Shown: piece after piece, positions 10,734-21,195 of the stretch
Layout of the letters: each line of letters starts with the position of its first letter
How positions within the stretch are numbered: position 1 is the stretch's first letter
Source of the DNA: Anaeramoeba flamelloides
Taxonomy: Eukaryota; Metamonada; Anaeramoebidae
Assembly (NCBI GenBank): GCA_027625915.1
Contig: JANTQA010000027.1
Location: 1 to 64,000, forward strand
Length of the DNA: 64,000 nt
Direction of reading: 5' to 3'
Notes under the pieces: generated by a model
The model's database searches: none
What the model was told of the DNA's origin: nothing
Seen by the model: only the letters and a program-made list of their open reading frames with translations
Program-made: the position numbers and the translations under genes

Positions 10734-12456
10734 GGATTTTTTAGAGAATTTTTAATGGGATGTTTGGTTTTTTTATCGTATTTTGTTGTTCAATAAAAAG
10801 AAAAAATTATTTTTAAACTGTTATTTGAATCAAAAAATTCTATTTTTTTGGAATTTAACATAATTATGGTAATTTTTTTGAAATTAAGTACATTTTTCTT
10901 GTTTTTTTTTAGAAAGAAGTGTTTTTTATTTTTAAAGTGTAACTTGGAATACTTCCTTTTCAAAAGAATAAATGTTGTTTCTTCTCCCAAATAAAATAAT
11001 TTTTATGAAAATAATTTGAAAATTTAAAGAATTTTGAACTTTACAAAAATGAGAAAAATAGTCATCTAACTTTAAAAACAATAATTGATTTCTGAAAATT
11101 GAATAAAAAATAAGTTTATTTTTGATATTAAGTAATCAGATTTATCCTTTGTTTTTCAATTCCTAGATGTGGTATTTTTTTTTGAAATTTCTATTAAATT
11201 TAATTGAAGATTTTTTTAATTTACTAGTATCCTAAAATAAAAAAAATAGATATAATTAATAATTTTCAATAATTATCTATTTTAAATTGCTTATTTTACT
11301 GAAAAAAAATTTTTTATAGCCCATATACAACTTAATTGCATAAAAATGTACATTTTTTCGACAATTTTTTCACAATCTCCTTTTTCAAAAAACCCTATAA
11401 ACAAAAAGTTACCTGAAATATACTAACGATTACTATTCAAACCTAACCAAATACTTGGTTCAAAACTATAACATAAAGATATTCCCAAAAAATTAATTTA
11501 AAAAAAAAAGATAAAACAATAGACATTTTTTGTTTTATACTGGAACTAGGGATTTAAGGATGTTGACAAATATCATATTTTTTCATGCCCAATACGTTTT
11601 TTGACGCTAACAGAAAAGGTATTCTGAAATTAACCTTCTTTTGGAGGACAAAAAACATATAATAAAAAAAAAAAAATTCTGGCTTTCTTTTACAAAATAT
11701 TTAAATAACAAAAAAAAAATATTACACTCTTTATCTACAAAATTTAAAATTTAAAAAAAATAATTACCTGCTTATTTCTTTATTTTAATTTCAAATTAGA
11801 TTAAATTTCTTTAATGTAAAACAAATTTTATGCTTAAATAAAAGTATAAAATCAATTTAATTTTATTTAATCTAATTTGTGGTTAAATTCTAATACTAAT
11901 TTGACAAAGTAAGGATTTTATAACATTCTAGTGAATAAAATAACTCATCTGGAAAATAAAAAAAATGAAAAATAAAATCTTTGAAATCTCAAAAATTGCC
12001 AAAGAATAAATTTAAAAACAGTTACAGTTGTTTTCAAAATTATATATCCCAAACCATTCAAATTGGAAATTTCATGTTACTATTTGACATTTTTTAAAAA
12101 AATGACCTCATTTTTATTTGTTTTTTTTTTTGGATATCGGCCACAAATTATTGTTGGTTAGTTTTTGATTGGTATTATACACTCGTAAAAATATCAAATG
12201 TTTTTTTTTCAGTTTCAGATATTTATTTTTTAACATAATGACAGAACCTATAAAAAAATAAAATTGAATATCAAGATTAAGGATTAAATACCCAAATAAA
12301 TTGTCTTAATTTTCAAAATACCAAACCCAATAATTCTGATTATTTTATTAAAATTTAATGACAAAAATGAAAAATGGTTGTAATTTATCATTGTCAGGTT
12401 TTATTATGATTTCGTTTAAAAAAGGGGAAATTAGCATTACAACAACATTCTTGAAC
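10734..12456. other. AT-rich spacer, no gene seen
   Basis: No supported feature over 1.7 kb. Short frames are poly-Lys/Phe/Asn of the kind chance gives at this base composition. Confidence 0.6.
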
Positions 12457-12659
12457 TACAGTCAGTTTCACTTTTAAGGCACAAACTTTCAACGAAATTT
12501 AAGGACAAAAAAATCTCAAATTAAGGCACAAAATTTGCAATTTTTTTTTTTTTTACAATTTATTTTGACTAGAATTTGAATTTTGTGCTTTAATTTGAGA
12601 TTTTTTTGTGCCTTAAATTCCGTTGAAAGTTTGTGCCTTTAAAAGTGAAACTGACTGTA
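12457..12659. mobile_element. Palindromic TA-flanked MITE, copy 6
   Basis: Starts TACAGTCAGTTTCACTTTTA, ends GTGAAACTGACTGTA. A T-run of about 16 forms the loop. It lies 150 bp upstream of a LINE thumb fragment. Confidence 0.92.
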
Positions 12660-12814
12660 TTGAGATGAAATTAAAATTAATCAAACTAAATACAAGATGA
12701 TATATTTTTTAAGGGGTTTTAATCTTCATTTTGAATTTGTATTAAGTTTAATAAATTCTGTCAATTTGTAATATTTTATGATTTTTTCAAAAAAAAAAAA
12801 TATTATACACCTCT

Positions 12815-13260
12815 TTGACCAATTTTAAACAATTAATCAATATCTTACAAAAAAATTTTTTTTCTAATGGGCTAAAAATTCAGTTATTTAAAGTTGTATT
12901 ACTTATCCAATTATTAAATGGATTTGAAATATTTTATTTGACAAAAGCAGATTTTAAAGATATTGATACTTGGATTAATAAAAAAACTATAAAATTTTTA
13001 AAAAATAACAAAATTTATTAATCAATCCACACTCCCCTACTTATTTATAAAACTGAAGCAAAAAATGATCCCGAAAGGATAACGATATATAAAAGAAGAT
13101 TTAAGTTAATTCAAAAATTAAAACACCTTAGGTTTTGTGGAATTAATGAATTTTTCTCCTTTTAGAAAAAAAAAGAATTCAAAATATTAATTGTTGTTCA
13201 AAAAATTTCAAACAACATGAATTTGAACTAGAAAATTTTAGAATTAAAAAATTGAAAAAA
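12815..13260 (+). pseudogene. LINE ORF2 fragment: RT thumb region, second copy
   Basis: A 68-codon open stretch (INILQKNFFSNGLKIQLFKV, then FEIFYLTKADFKDIDTWINK) continues after a stop into KTEAKNDPERITIYKRRFKL. The latter matches the copy at about 10040-10110 almost residue for residue. It starts abruptly, as 5'-truncated LINE copies do. It is broken after about 13260, where a palindromic repeat takes over. Confidence 0.65.
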
Positions 13261-13274
13261 AAGTCCAATTTAGA

Positions 13275-13592
13275 AATTTCGTTAGGTTTTCTTGAGTTTT
13301 CTGTTTTATTTGATAAGTGTTCTAGGTTTTTTTGAGGTTTTCTATTTTATTTCGCAAATCTATTGATTTTGTTAGGTTTTTTTTACTTTTTGAGATAAGC
13401 AGAAAATTTTAATAAATTTTCCATTTATTTCAAAAATTAAAAAAAAACCTCGAACACTTCACATTTAAATAGAAAACTCAAAAAAAAACTAACGAAAATC
13501 AATAGATTTTACAAATAAAGCGAAAACTCAAAAAAACCTAATGAAAACCCACTGATTTTAGAAATTAACAGAAACCTCAAGAAAACCTAACG
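13275..13592. repeat. Modular palindromic repeat island 1 (CTAACG/AAACC family)
   Basis: The left end reads CGTTAGGTTTTCTTGAGTTT and the right end the near complement (AAACCTCAAGAAAACCTAACG). Inner modules (TTTGATAAGTGTTCTAGG, AATCTATTGATTTTGTTAGG, AGCAGAAAATTTTAATAAAT) recur in the opposite sense within the unit. The whole 318 bp could fold back. It sits between the LINE thumb fragment and the last 35 bp of a LINE 3' end, so it replaced or accompanied loss of about 400 bp of LINE. Related islands lie at 18100-18610 and 54490-54960. Confidence 0.7.
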
Positions 13593-13625
13593 GCAAACAA
13601 GAGGGGTTATTAACCCCTCCCTTAA
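13591..13625 (+). repeat. Solo LINE 3'-terminal motif with hairpin
   Basis: AACAAGAGGGGTTATTAACC continues into CCTCCCTTAA. It matches the LINE end at 10687-10714. The bases GAGGGGTTA/TAACCCCTC form a strong stem. A SINE-like repeat follows directly. Confidence 0.6.
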
Positions 13626-13733
13626 GGGATTAGCATCACCATATATTTCTCGATAATCTAAGTATGATGTAATTGGGTGTAAATGATATTAGTTTATCAT
13701 GACTCAAATATCTCTAAAAATTCTAAAAAAATC
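13626..13733 (+). repeat. SINE-like repeat, copy 1
   Basis: GGGATTAGC at the start, GTAATTGGGTGTAA in the middle and ATCTCTAAAAATTC at the end match, in order and spacing, the minus-strand sequence of 14261-14366. This copy has lost the B-box bases (GACTCAAAT where the other has GGTTCGAAT). It is the older or more worn member. Confidence 0.5.
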
Positions 13734-14260
13734 TTATTAACCAATAAATTATTGCATTTTTTTTACTAATGATCACTATTAAAAATTTTCATTTTTGAAA
13801 TTTTTTTTTTTAATTCCTTTACCAAGTCTAAAAATAGAAACTCAATAATAACAGTATTCCAGTCTTTAATAATTCATATTTTGAACATTCCAAAAGAAAT
13901 TATTTTTTTAATTTTTTTAATTTCAAAGATTTACTCAATAATCATCAACAGAAAAAAGCACAAAGACTGGTTAGTTTTATTTCCTTTTTATAAAGCTAAT
14001 TGTAACATCAATATATTTCCAATATTTCAGAAGTAATTGGTCAAAAATATCTATTATTTAATTATTTAATTTTTTTTAACAGCTAATCGACATTTCACCA
14101 TAAATTTAAGAAATATATTTTGCAACTTTGGGGTCTAAATATTGATAAATCAACCTTTAAATTTGTGGCGAAATGCAGATTTTATTCTGAAATTGTTGGG
14201 CTTTTTACAAATACATTTATCATTTTTAATTGACGAGATCAAAAAATATCACTACAAGAC
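13734..14260. other. AT-rich spacer between two SINE-like copies
   Basis: No gene or repeat recognised in this 527-bp stretch. Confidence 0.55.
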
Positions 14261-14366
14261 TAATGGATTTTTTAGAGACATTCGAACCATGTAGCACTAA
14301 TGCGGTTATACCCAATTACAACATACTTTGATCGTAGGCTTCTCCTTGGTTGGCGCTAATCCATTA
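14261..14366 (-). repeat. SINE-like / tRNA-like repeat, copy 2
   Basis: Read on the minus strand it begins TGGATTAGCGCCAACCAAGG (A-box-like). About 75 nt on it has TGGTTCGAATGTC (B-box-like), and it ends CTAAAAAATCCA. The first and last bases (TGGATT/AATCCA) can pair. The A-to-B spacing is longer than in a standard tRNA, so a tRNA-derived SINE is likelier than a live tRNA gene. It ends 24 bp beyond the stop codon of the RCC1/BTB gene and would be transcribed in the same direction. Confidence 0.5.
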
Positions 14367-14389
14367 AATAAAAAAAAATAAAAAAAAAT

Positions 14390-16182
14390 CTAGTTTATTT
14401 TTTTCAATTGGTAGCCAAAATGTTTGATGTTGCTCAATTGATAATATTCACCGGAATCCTGTAATTCTTCAAAAATAAATTCCGAGTCGTGGTCTGCTGT
14501 AACATTGATGGCATTGGTATAAAAATAGCCGACTAACACTTCAATCGACTCAATTGATTTCCCAGAATAATCCTTCACAGAATTGAATTGTTCCTTTTCG
14601 TTGATGTTTTGAAACATGTCTCTAAATAAGCCAGACCTTGCTAATAAAAGAAATTTGTGAACAGGTATTTCTTCGTATGACTCTTCGTCATCATCGTCAT
14701 CACTTTTTACTAGTATGTTAAAATCTTTGGAATCTTGATCTTTGAATAAGATTAATAAATCGTTTTGTAAGCTTTTGTGTTTCGGATCAGTAATACCAAA
14801 TTTCACACAAATCTCTTTTATGAATTGTTGTTTGGAATTGTGCATTTTTCCGGAGTAGACCCACTCAATGAAGTCTACTATTTGTTCTTTGGGATATTCA
14901 CTCAAAACTTGTTCAATGAGTTTTCTTGGCTTGCCAATTCTGGACTCTACAAGGATTTTATGAAATTTGACTTCTTTAACTGAAGAGTCGCTAAAGTTTG
15001 TTTCACTTCTGAAGAGTTGCAGAAGGTCTTTGGATAAAAGTGAATAGTTGTTACACAACGGATCGTCGTCGTAATAGTCGGAATGGAAAACATAATTATC
15101 ATAGCAACCTGCATAGATCTGAAGGTTTGTGTGGTTTTTGATTTCGGGAATGACAATTTCGGTTGGTTTGCATGTCGCAGCGATCTCCTTCCCCAATTGA
15201 GAATAGCCATTCTGACCAAAGCAAAAGATTCTTTGTTCCTCAGTTAAAACAATCGAATGGTATGCACCAACAGAGGTTTGCTTAATGCCGTGATCATTAA
15301 AAAACTCTATTGGCTCAAATTTGTGTCGGTTTGTGCTGTGGCCATTTTGAGGTGATTTACCCGACGACAGCAATTGCTGTTGCGAATTATTGGAATTCCC
15401 AAGAATCAAACAGTGCTCTAATCCGCACGCAATTGAAGTGTGTTCAAATCCCATTGGCAGTTCAATAAGCTTTGCTTTCTCAACCTTCCCGTTTCCTTCA
15501 ATCCCAAGTTGCCCCTTTGAGTTACTACCAACAGCAAATAATCCTTCTTCTTTCAAAAAGAGGTGGAAATAGGAATAATTCCCAGAAAAAATATCAAGAA
15601 CATCCTGAGTGCAGAATTTAATTTCGCTAGTCTTCCTTTGGTTTTGGGATTGAGTGTGCGTTTCGAATCCCAATTCACCATTGTTGTTGAAGCCACATGC
15701 ATAAAGGTGTGAATTTTCACAGAGGAAATATGTCTGTAAGGAACCACATCGAACTTTTTTGACGACAAGCCCTTTTTCTGTGAAATAATCGATCCTTGTT
15801 GGCTTGTCGATTATTCCTTTGTTTTGGTAGGAATGGCCCAGTTGAGAATCATAGTTTGACCCGAAACTATAGACCTTGTTACTTTCGGTGACGATCACAG
15901 AATGGCTGTGCCCACTTGAAAGACTCTTGACAATTTCATTTTTGTCTGGTAACTCCATCTTTGATTCAAAATTTTTGCTGCAATAGAGATCGTTGTCTTT
16001 TGTTAAAAAAAGCGTTTGGGGGTTTTGTTGAGTCATTTGTTTGATATTTTGCAAATGTGAATATTTGTTCAACTTTACTGGGAAGGCCGTATTATTTTTT
16101 GTGCTTAGGAAGACTTTTCCTGAAGTTGAATGACTTCCCCAACCAAAATTGATTTCTTTTTCTTCTTTTTTGGTTGTTGTGG

Positions 16183-16219
<37 letters not shown>

Positions 16220-16222
16220 CAT
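14390..16222 (-). CDS. RCC1-repeat protein with two BTB-type domains (610 aa)
   Basis: An intact single-exon gene ending in TAG. After Met comes a run of 16 Thr (residues 2-17, encoded by a GTT/TTG-type microsatellite on the plus strand), then a basic patch. RCC1 repeats fill roughly residues 24-400, with typical strands VYSFGSNYDSQLGH, LYACGFNNNGELGF, LFAVGSNSKGQLGI and IFCFGQNGYSQLGK, giving a seven-bladed propeller. A first BTB-like region (about 410-480, FHKILVES...DFIEWVYSGKM) is followed by a second (about 485-600, FNILVKSDDDDDEE...VHKFLLLARSGLFRDMF). RCC1-BTB proteins usually act as substrate adaptors for Cullin-3 ligases; the exact target is unknown. The first BTB lacks a clear leading strand, so it may be degenerate. 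Start chosen because the frame upstream is closed and the poly-Thr follows at once. GC content is clearly above the flanks. Confidence 0.92.
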
Positions 16223-16565
16223 TTTAACATTTACAAGAAAAAAAAAAAAGGAAAAAAATGAATTTTGAATAATGAGAAAAACAGTTTATTTCAAGATTTC
16301 ATACAAACAAACATATTTGGAATTCTAACAACAAAGAGTGTTGCAAAATAAAATTAATTAGGATTTGAAATTAGACCATAACATTTTCAGATGCTACTCT
16401 TCTTGAAGAATAAATGTAACAATATTTTCACTCATCTTAACAAGATATGGTTTTATAAATCATGCAAAATTTTTACCTACTAATACTCGAAGGACAGAAA
16501 CTAGTCGGTATGGGTAACTTGAATATCAAAAGAAAAGACAAGAACTAAAACTGGAATGATCAATA
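16223..16565. other. Upstream region of the RCC1/BTB gene
   Basis: AT-rich, with an A-run just before the start codon. This should hold the promoter (minus direction), but I see no defined TATA box or other motif. Confidence 0.4.
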
Positions 16566-16633
16566 AACCCAGTTCCACTTTTAAGGCACAAACTTTCAAA
16601 GAAATTTAAGTCCCAAAGAAAATCACGTATTAA

Positions 16634-17497
16634 CCATTGTGAAAAAATTTGGGTCATTAAAAAAATTGGGTCAGTCAAAAATTTGTTTTCGTTTTTTAAA
16701 TAGTAAATATTAGCAAAATGATTTTTGATCAAAGTAAAATTTTATGAACAAATCTTACATTTAAGAAAAACCAAAGTCAGTATCAATAATAATTTTCAAA
16801 GGCAAAATTATTTCGTTGCATTTTGTGCTTATAGAATTACTGTGGAACTCTAAAAAACAAAAATTTATCTTTAATTGTAAACTTTACTAAAAATGTTGAT
16901 TTTTTTTATTAGATTACATTCCAAGATCTAGTTAATCATTGTTTGGGAAGACCAAAAATTAATAACAGTTTTAAATTAAGGTTTGTCTAAGGGGATTTTA
17001 AGAATTTAAAAAGTTTCTGAAATCTTGATATTTCGGTATTTTGAAGTTTTGATTGTAAACATTAGTGGAAAACAACCCTCTTTCGAAAAAACATCTTTTT
17101 TGGAAGATTTTATAATTCAATTTGATTTAAAAAGGTTATTCAAGATTAACCGTGATAAATTTGTGTTCATTAATAATGATAAATATCTTATTGAATTAAT
17201 AGATTTTAAAATTTCCTATTAAATATTTCTCTTATTTTTAGTAAAGTTGACAATTAAAAATAAATTTTTTTTTTTTTAGAGTTCCACAGTAATTCTATAA
17301 GCACAAAATGCAACGAAATAATTTTGCCTTTGAAAATTATTATTGATACTGACTTTGGTTTTTCTTAAATGTAAGATTTGTTCATAAAATTTTACTTTGA
17401 TCAAAAATCATTTTGCTAATATTTACTATTTAAAAAACGAAAACAAATTTTTGACTGACCCAATTTTTTTTTAATGACCCAAATTTTTTCACAATGG
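16634..17497. mobile_element. 864-bp element with about 262-bp terminal inverted repeats, nested in a MITE
   Basis: Left arm 16634-16894 and right arm 17234-17497 are near-perfect reverse complements, differing mainly in A/T run lengths. The termini are CCATTGTG...CACAATGG. The duplicated TAA (16631-16633 and 17498-17500) marks a 3-bp target site. A 3-bp TAA/TTA duplication is known for PIF/Harbinger elements, but the terminal bases are not enough to assign a superfamily. High arm identity points to a recent insertion, later than the MITE it interrupts. The 339-bp core holds one short open frame and no transposase. Confidence 0.9.
17025..17222 (+). CDS. 65-codon open frame inside the 864-bp element, function unknown
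   Basis: It begins MIFRYFEVLIVNISGK, continues with mixed charged and hydrophobic residues (FIIQFDLKRLFKINRDKFVF), and stops just before the right inverted repeat. Its composition is more protein-like than chance frames nearby. I recognise no domain. It may be a remnant of the parent element's protein, a captured exon, or chance. Confidence 0.25.
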   Translation: MIFRYFEVLIVNISGKQPSFEKTSFLEDFIIQFDLKRLFKINRDKFVFINNDKYLIELIDFKISY

Positions 17498-17675
17498 TAA
17501 GGAACAAAATCCAGATTTTAGTAAAATAAATTTTAAATAAAAATAAAAATTCCAAAATTTTGTGCCTTAATTTGAGATTTTTTTGTGCCTTAAATTTCGA
17601 TGAAAGTTTGTGCCTTAAAAGTTGAAATAACTGTAAGTATTCTTTCAAAATCGATAAATGAATTTACAAATGAAC

Positions 17676-17875
17676 CACAGTCAGTTCCACTTTTAAGGCA
17701 CAAACTTTCATCGAAATTTAGAGATCAAAAAAATCAGAAATTAAGGCACAAAATTCAGATTCTAGTAAAATAAATTGTAAAATAAAAAATTCCAAATTTT
17801 GTACCTTAATTTGAGATTTTTATTGTACCTTAAATTTTGTTGAAATTTTGTACCTGAAAAATTGAACTGAATGTA
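17676..17875. mobile_element. Palindromic TA-flanked MITE, copy 8
   Basis: Starts CACAGTCAGTTCCACTTTTA and ends TTGAACTGAATGTA. The right arm has GTACCTTAAATT in place of GTGCC three times, a shared A-for-G change. It lies only 40 bp from copy 7. Confidence 0.88.
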
Positions 17876-18099
17876 TAATTGAAATCATCTTTAAACTATA
17901 AATTTTGTAAGAGATAATAACTAATCATTTTAAAAAAATTCTGTTTCATCTCATAAAACTGAAATATAGATAAAAAAAATCATCGATAATAAATATTACA
18001 TTTCCTAGGTTTAACATACAGTGCCTTAGAATTGAGTAAAATAATTAAATTTTTCTCTATTCATTCTAATTCTGGAAAGATGTCTTAATTTTTTTTTTA

Positions 18100-18610
18100 A
18101 TAATAGAAATTTTAAAAAAAAATTGATTTTACTCTTTGTTTTAAATTCTGGAAAACTTAAATAAAGTGTCAGTAGAGTGCCGTAGAGTACCTAGGTTTTC
18201 CAGAATTCAAAAGAATAGAGCAAAACCAAAGATGGAACTCAATTCTTTTAAATTATGGAAAACCTAACGGCGGATTTCTTGATGTTTTCTGTTTTATTTG
18301 AAAAATCTATCGATTTTCGTTAGGTTTTTTTTACTTTAGAAATAAACAGAAAATTTATTAAAATTTTCGATTTATTTATAAAGTAAAAAAACCTAGAAAA
18401 CTTCATAAATAAACAGAAAACTCAAGAAAAGCTAACGGCGCTTTTCCAGTTTGAAAAAGAATAGAGAAAAATCGAAGGATTTTACTTCATGCTTTTGAAT
18501 TCTGAAAAACCAAACGAGAGTGTCTAGGTTTTTTTTTACTTTAGAAATAAACCAAAAATTTCAAAAATTGTTTGTTTATTCCAAAAATTAAAAAAAACCT
18601 CACTGAAAAT
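18100..18610. repeat. Modular palindromic repeat island 2
   Basis: Outer modules GATTTTACTC...TTCTGGAAAAC and GGTTTTCCAGAATTCAAAAG face each other. Inner modules AAAACCTAACGG, TTTTCTGTTTTATTTG, ATCGATTTTCGTTAGG and AAACAGAAAACTCAAGAAAA repeat in both senses. Same family as 13275-13592, with extra outer blocks. Confidence 0.7.
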
Positions 18611-21195
18611 CGTTAAAACTAATATTTTTTTCAATTAAAACAAAAAAATAATTCTTTAATAGTCAAAATAATTGATTGTCAATTTGATAGATAGTTACCA
18701 AATAAAACACTTTGGATATATTATAAATATAACCTACTTAACTATTTCAGTAAAAATTTTTTACTATTAAATTTTAAAAAAATATGAATACAACTTGAAA
18801 TTGGATTTTTCAGTATAATAAGTTAAATATCTTTATAAATTGTTTTTGATCAAAGATCTTTTATTAACTATTAGTGTTTATTATTAAATGAAGTTTTTAA
18901 AAGTGAAAAATTAACAAATAATTAAATTATTTTTTTTAATAATTCCTTCCTGACTGTTCTTCGAAAAACAATATACAGCTGTCCAAACCCCGGACCGTGA
19001 AATCTATGATAAATAAAAAAATGATCTTCTATTTAATCATTTTTTTTCTTGACCTGATTTTATGGTTTTTTAATTAGTCATTACAAACCATGAAATTTTA
19101 TAATCGGAACAAATATTTCTCAAAAGAGAAAATCTTAAAAGTTGAATTTTTCAAGACAAACCTTCTGGAAGGATCAATAATTTTGAAATTTTTCAGGGTT
19201 TTTGTGGAACACAATTTCTAAAGACCTTAGAATCAAAAGGCAAGACCATTTCAAAGTAATTCATCAAATTCTTTTTTCGTTCTTTGGAAACTTTACTTTG
19301 GATTTTTAATTATATTCGATAAACAACAGATTTTTTTATCAGTTTTTAACAAAGAAATTGTTTTGAAAAACTGTTACAAATCAACTGATAAATTGTAAAT
19401 GTGAATCATACAGTTTGTGAAATAACCCATGTCTAAGTTTTAATCTGTATTTTTAAAAATTGTTTTTGTTGTTTTTTTTTTTTTTTTGAACGGTGGTTTT
19501 TAGTTTTTATTTTGTGTTTTACAAAAAATACAGTTCAGTTTCACTCTAATTTCAAATCAAACAATATGTTCAATAGATCATATTATCAAGTGTTTTTCTA
19601 CAACCTTCAAGGCCAATCTCCTTATAAAAATGAACTAATTTATAGGAATTTATATAATACAACATCCTAAATCGGCAATTGTAAATCTCTCAATGTGAAT
19701 AAATCCAAAAAAATCAATAATAAGGATAAAAAAGAGTTTCTTAAAAACTTTTTGGTATCTCCAAATATTAACAAATGAGATATTAATTTTTCAAAGTTTT
19801 TTTGAAAACCAAAATTTCATTTCATTTTCCTTTTTTCCTTTAGTCAATTGTCTTCAAATCATATCTTGTAATTGGCAGACTTTATTTGTTTGTTTTCTTT
19901 TTTTTCCTCTATTGGATGAGATAAGAATTCAAAATGGAAAGAATATTTCATCTTGAATCAAAAGTTAATTAACCAATATTTTATCTGATATAAAATTCAA
20001 CAAGAACATGTCCAATGACAGAATTATATATAAATCAATTGATTTTCAAAAAGTTTAATATAATGAAAGGAAATTAAATCTCTTAAAAACTGTCTACACA
20101 AATTGGTTATATCAAGATCTTTCAATTTTTCAAATATTAATAAGAATAAATAATTTGTGGAAAACTTTCTAAAAAAAATTTCTTTTATGACTTTGAGAAG
20201 GACAATATTATCGACAAGACAGACTCCCTTTTTAAAAATAAACATACTCTTGAAAATTTTTCATTTCAAGAACAAATAAAATTGAAAACAACCAAAAAAA
20301 AGTCGGAAAACAACACTTAAAGACACATTTTTGAAAAAACCACAATAAAAGTTTGAAAAAAAATATTAAAGTTAACACGGGTTATTGAACCTACTGTAGA
20401 AGATTTTTTTTAGGTCTTTAACAGATAAAAAAAAGTCAATTTCTATGTCTGTCAAATTTCTCAGTATCAAAAGATCCCAAATGCAAAAGATTTTTTTTTA
20501 TTGTGTGTTGTGGATCTAAAGATTTCAAAGACCAAATACGATCAAAAAGGGATTTTAAAATCAGAAATAATAAAAAAAGCATGTGTTGGAAAAATGATTT
20601 GGTTTTTTTGTAAATTTTCTATTGAACCTTTTTTTTTGCTTGTAAACTAGTTTACTCAGTAAAAAGTTGATCCAATAAATTTTACTCTCAATAAATATAG
20701 TAAGACTAAATCTGATCTTATGTATTTGGCTACACTTTCAAAAATTATATGGTGTGATTAAAAGCGTTGGTGCACGTTAATTTTTATAAGAAAATGTGCA
20801 AACTTTTTTTCCAAACAATTTTGAAAGCGAAAATTGAGATTCATTCGACATTCTTTTCTTTACTTTGAATCAACTTAAAAGTTTATTAATTTCTTATTCC
20901 ATTTTTCTGTTTTTTTATTATTTTTTGAAGAGGTGTTAAAATTTTGGTTGCTTAAGTAAATCAAAAATAAAATGAAAAAAAATAAAATAATTATTCTTCT
21001 TTAAATAATGTAAAAATCACAATTTCTAAATTTGTAAAAACAACAGTATAAACAAAACTACGAATTATCAAATTCTTTTCGTTTGAGTTCCAAAGAAGTA
21101 TTTAAATAAAAACTTTTATTTAAAAAACATTTTTTTTATTCCAAATTCAAATTAATTCCCTTTTATTTTATTTTTTCAAAAAATTTTTCTTTCTA
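18611..21195. other. AT-rich intergenic region upstream of HOP2
   Basis: 2.6 kb without a recognisable gene. A short less AT-rich patch near 18950-19020 (ATATACAGCTGTCCAAACCC, then CGGACCGTGAAATC) stands out. I could not fold or match it to a known RNA. Confidence 0.5.

Larger units (their letters stand above)
16566..17635. mobile_element. Palindromic MITE, copy 7, split by a nested element
   Basis: The left part (16566-16633) reads CCAGTTCCACTTTTAAGGCA and continues to CGTATTAA. The right part (17498-17635) resumes TAAGGAACAAAATCCAGATT and ends AACTGTA. Joined without the 864-bp insert they make a normal copy of about 203 bp. The left terminal TACAGT is worn away. Confidence 0.88.

Noticed and set aside
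14261-14366. A functional tRNA gene with a long variable arm
   Set aside because: A and B boxes are imperfect, the D and anticodon arms do not pair well, and a second diverged copy lies nearby, so a SINE-like repeat is the better call.
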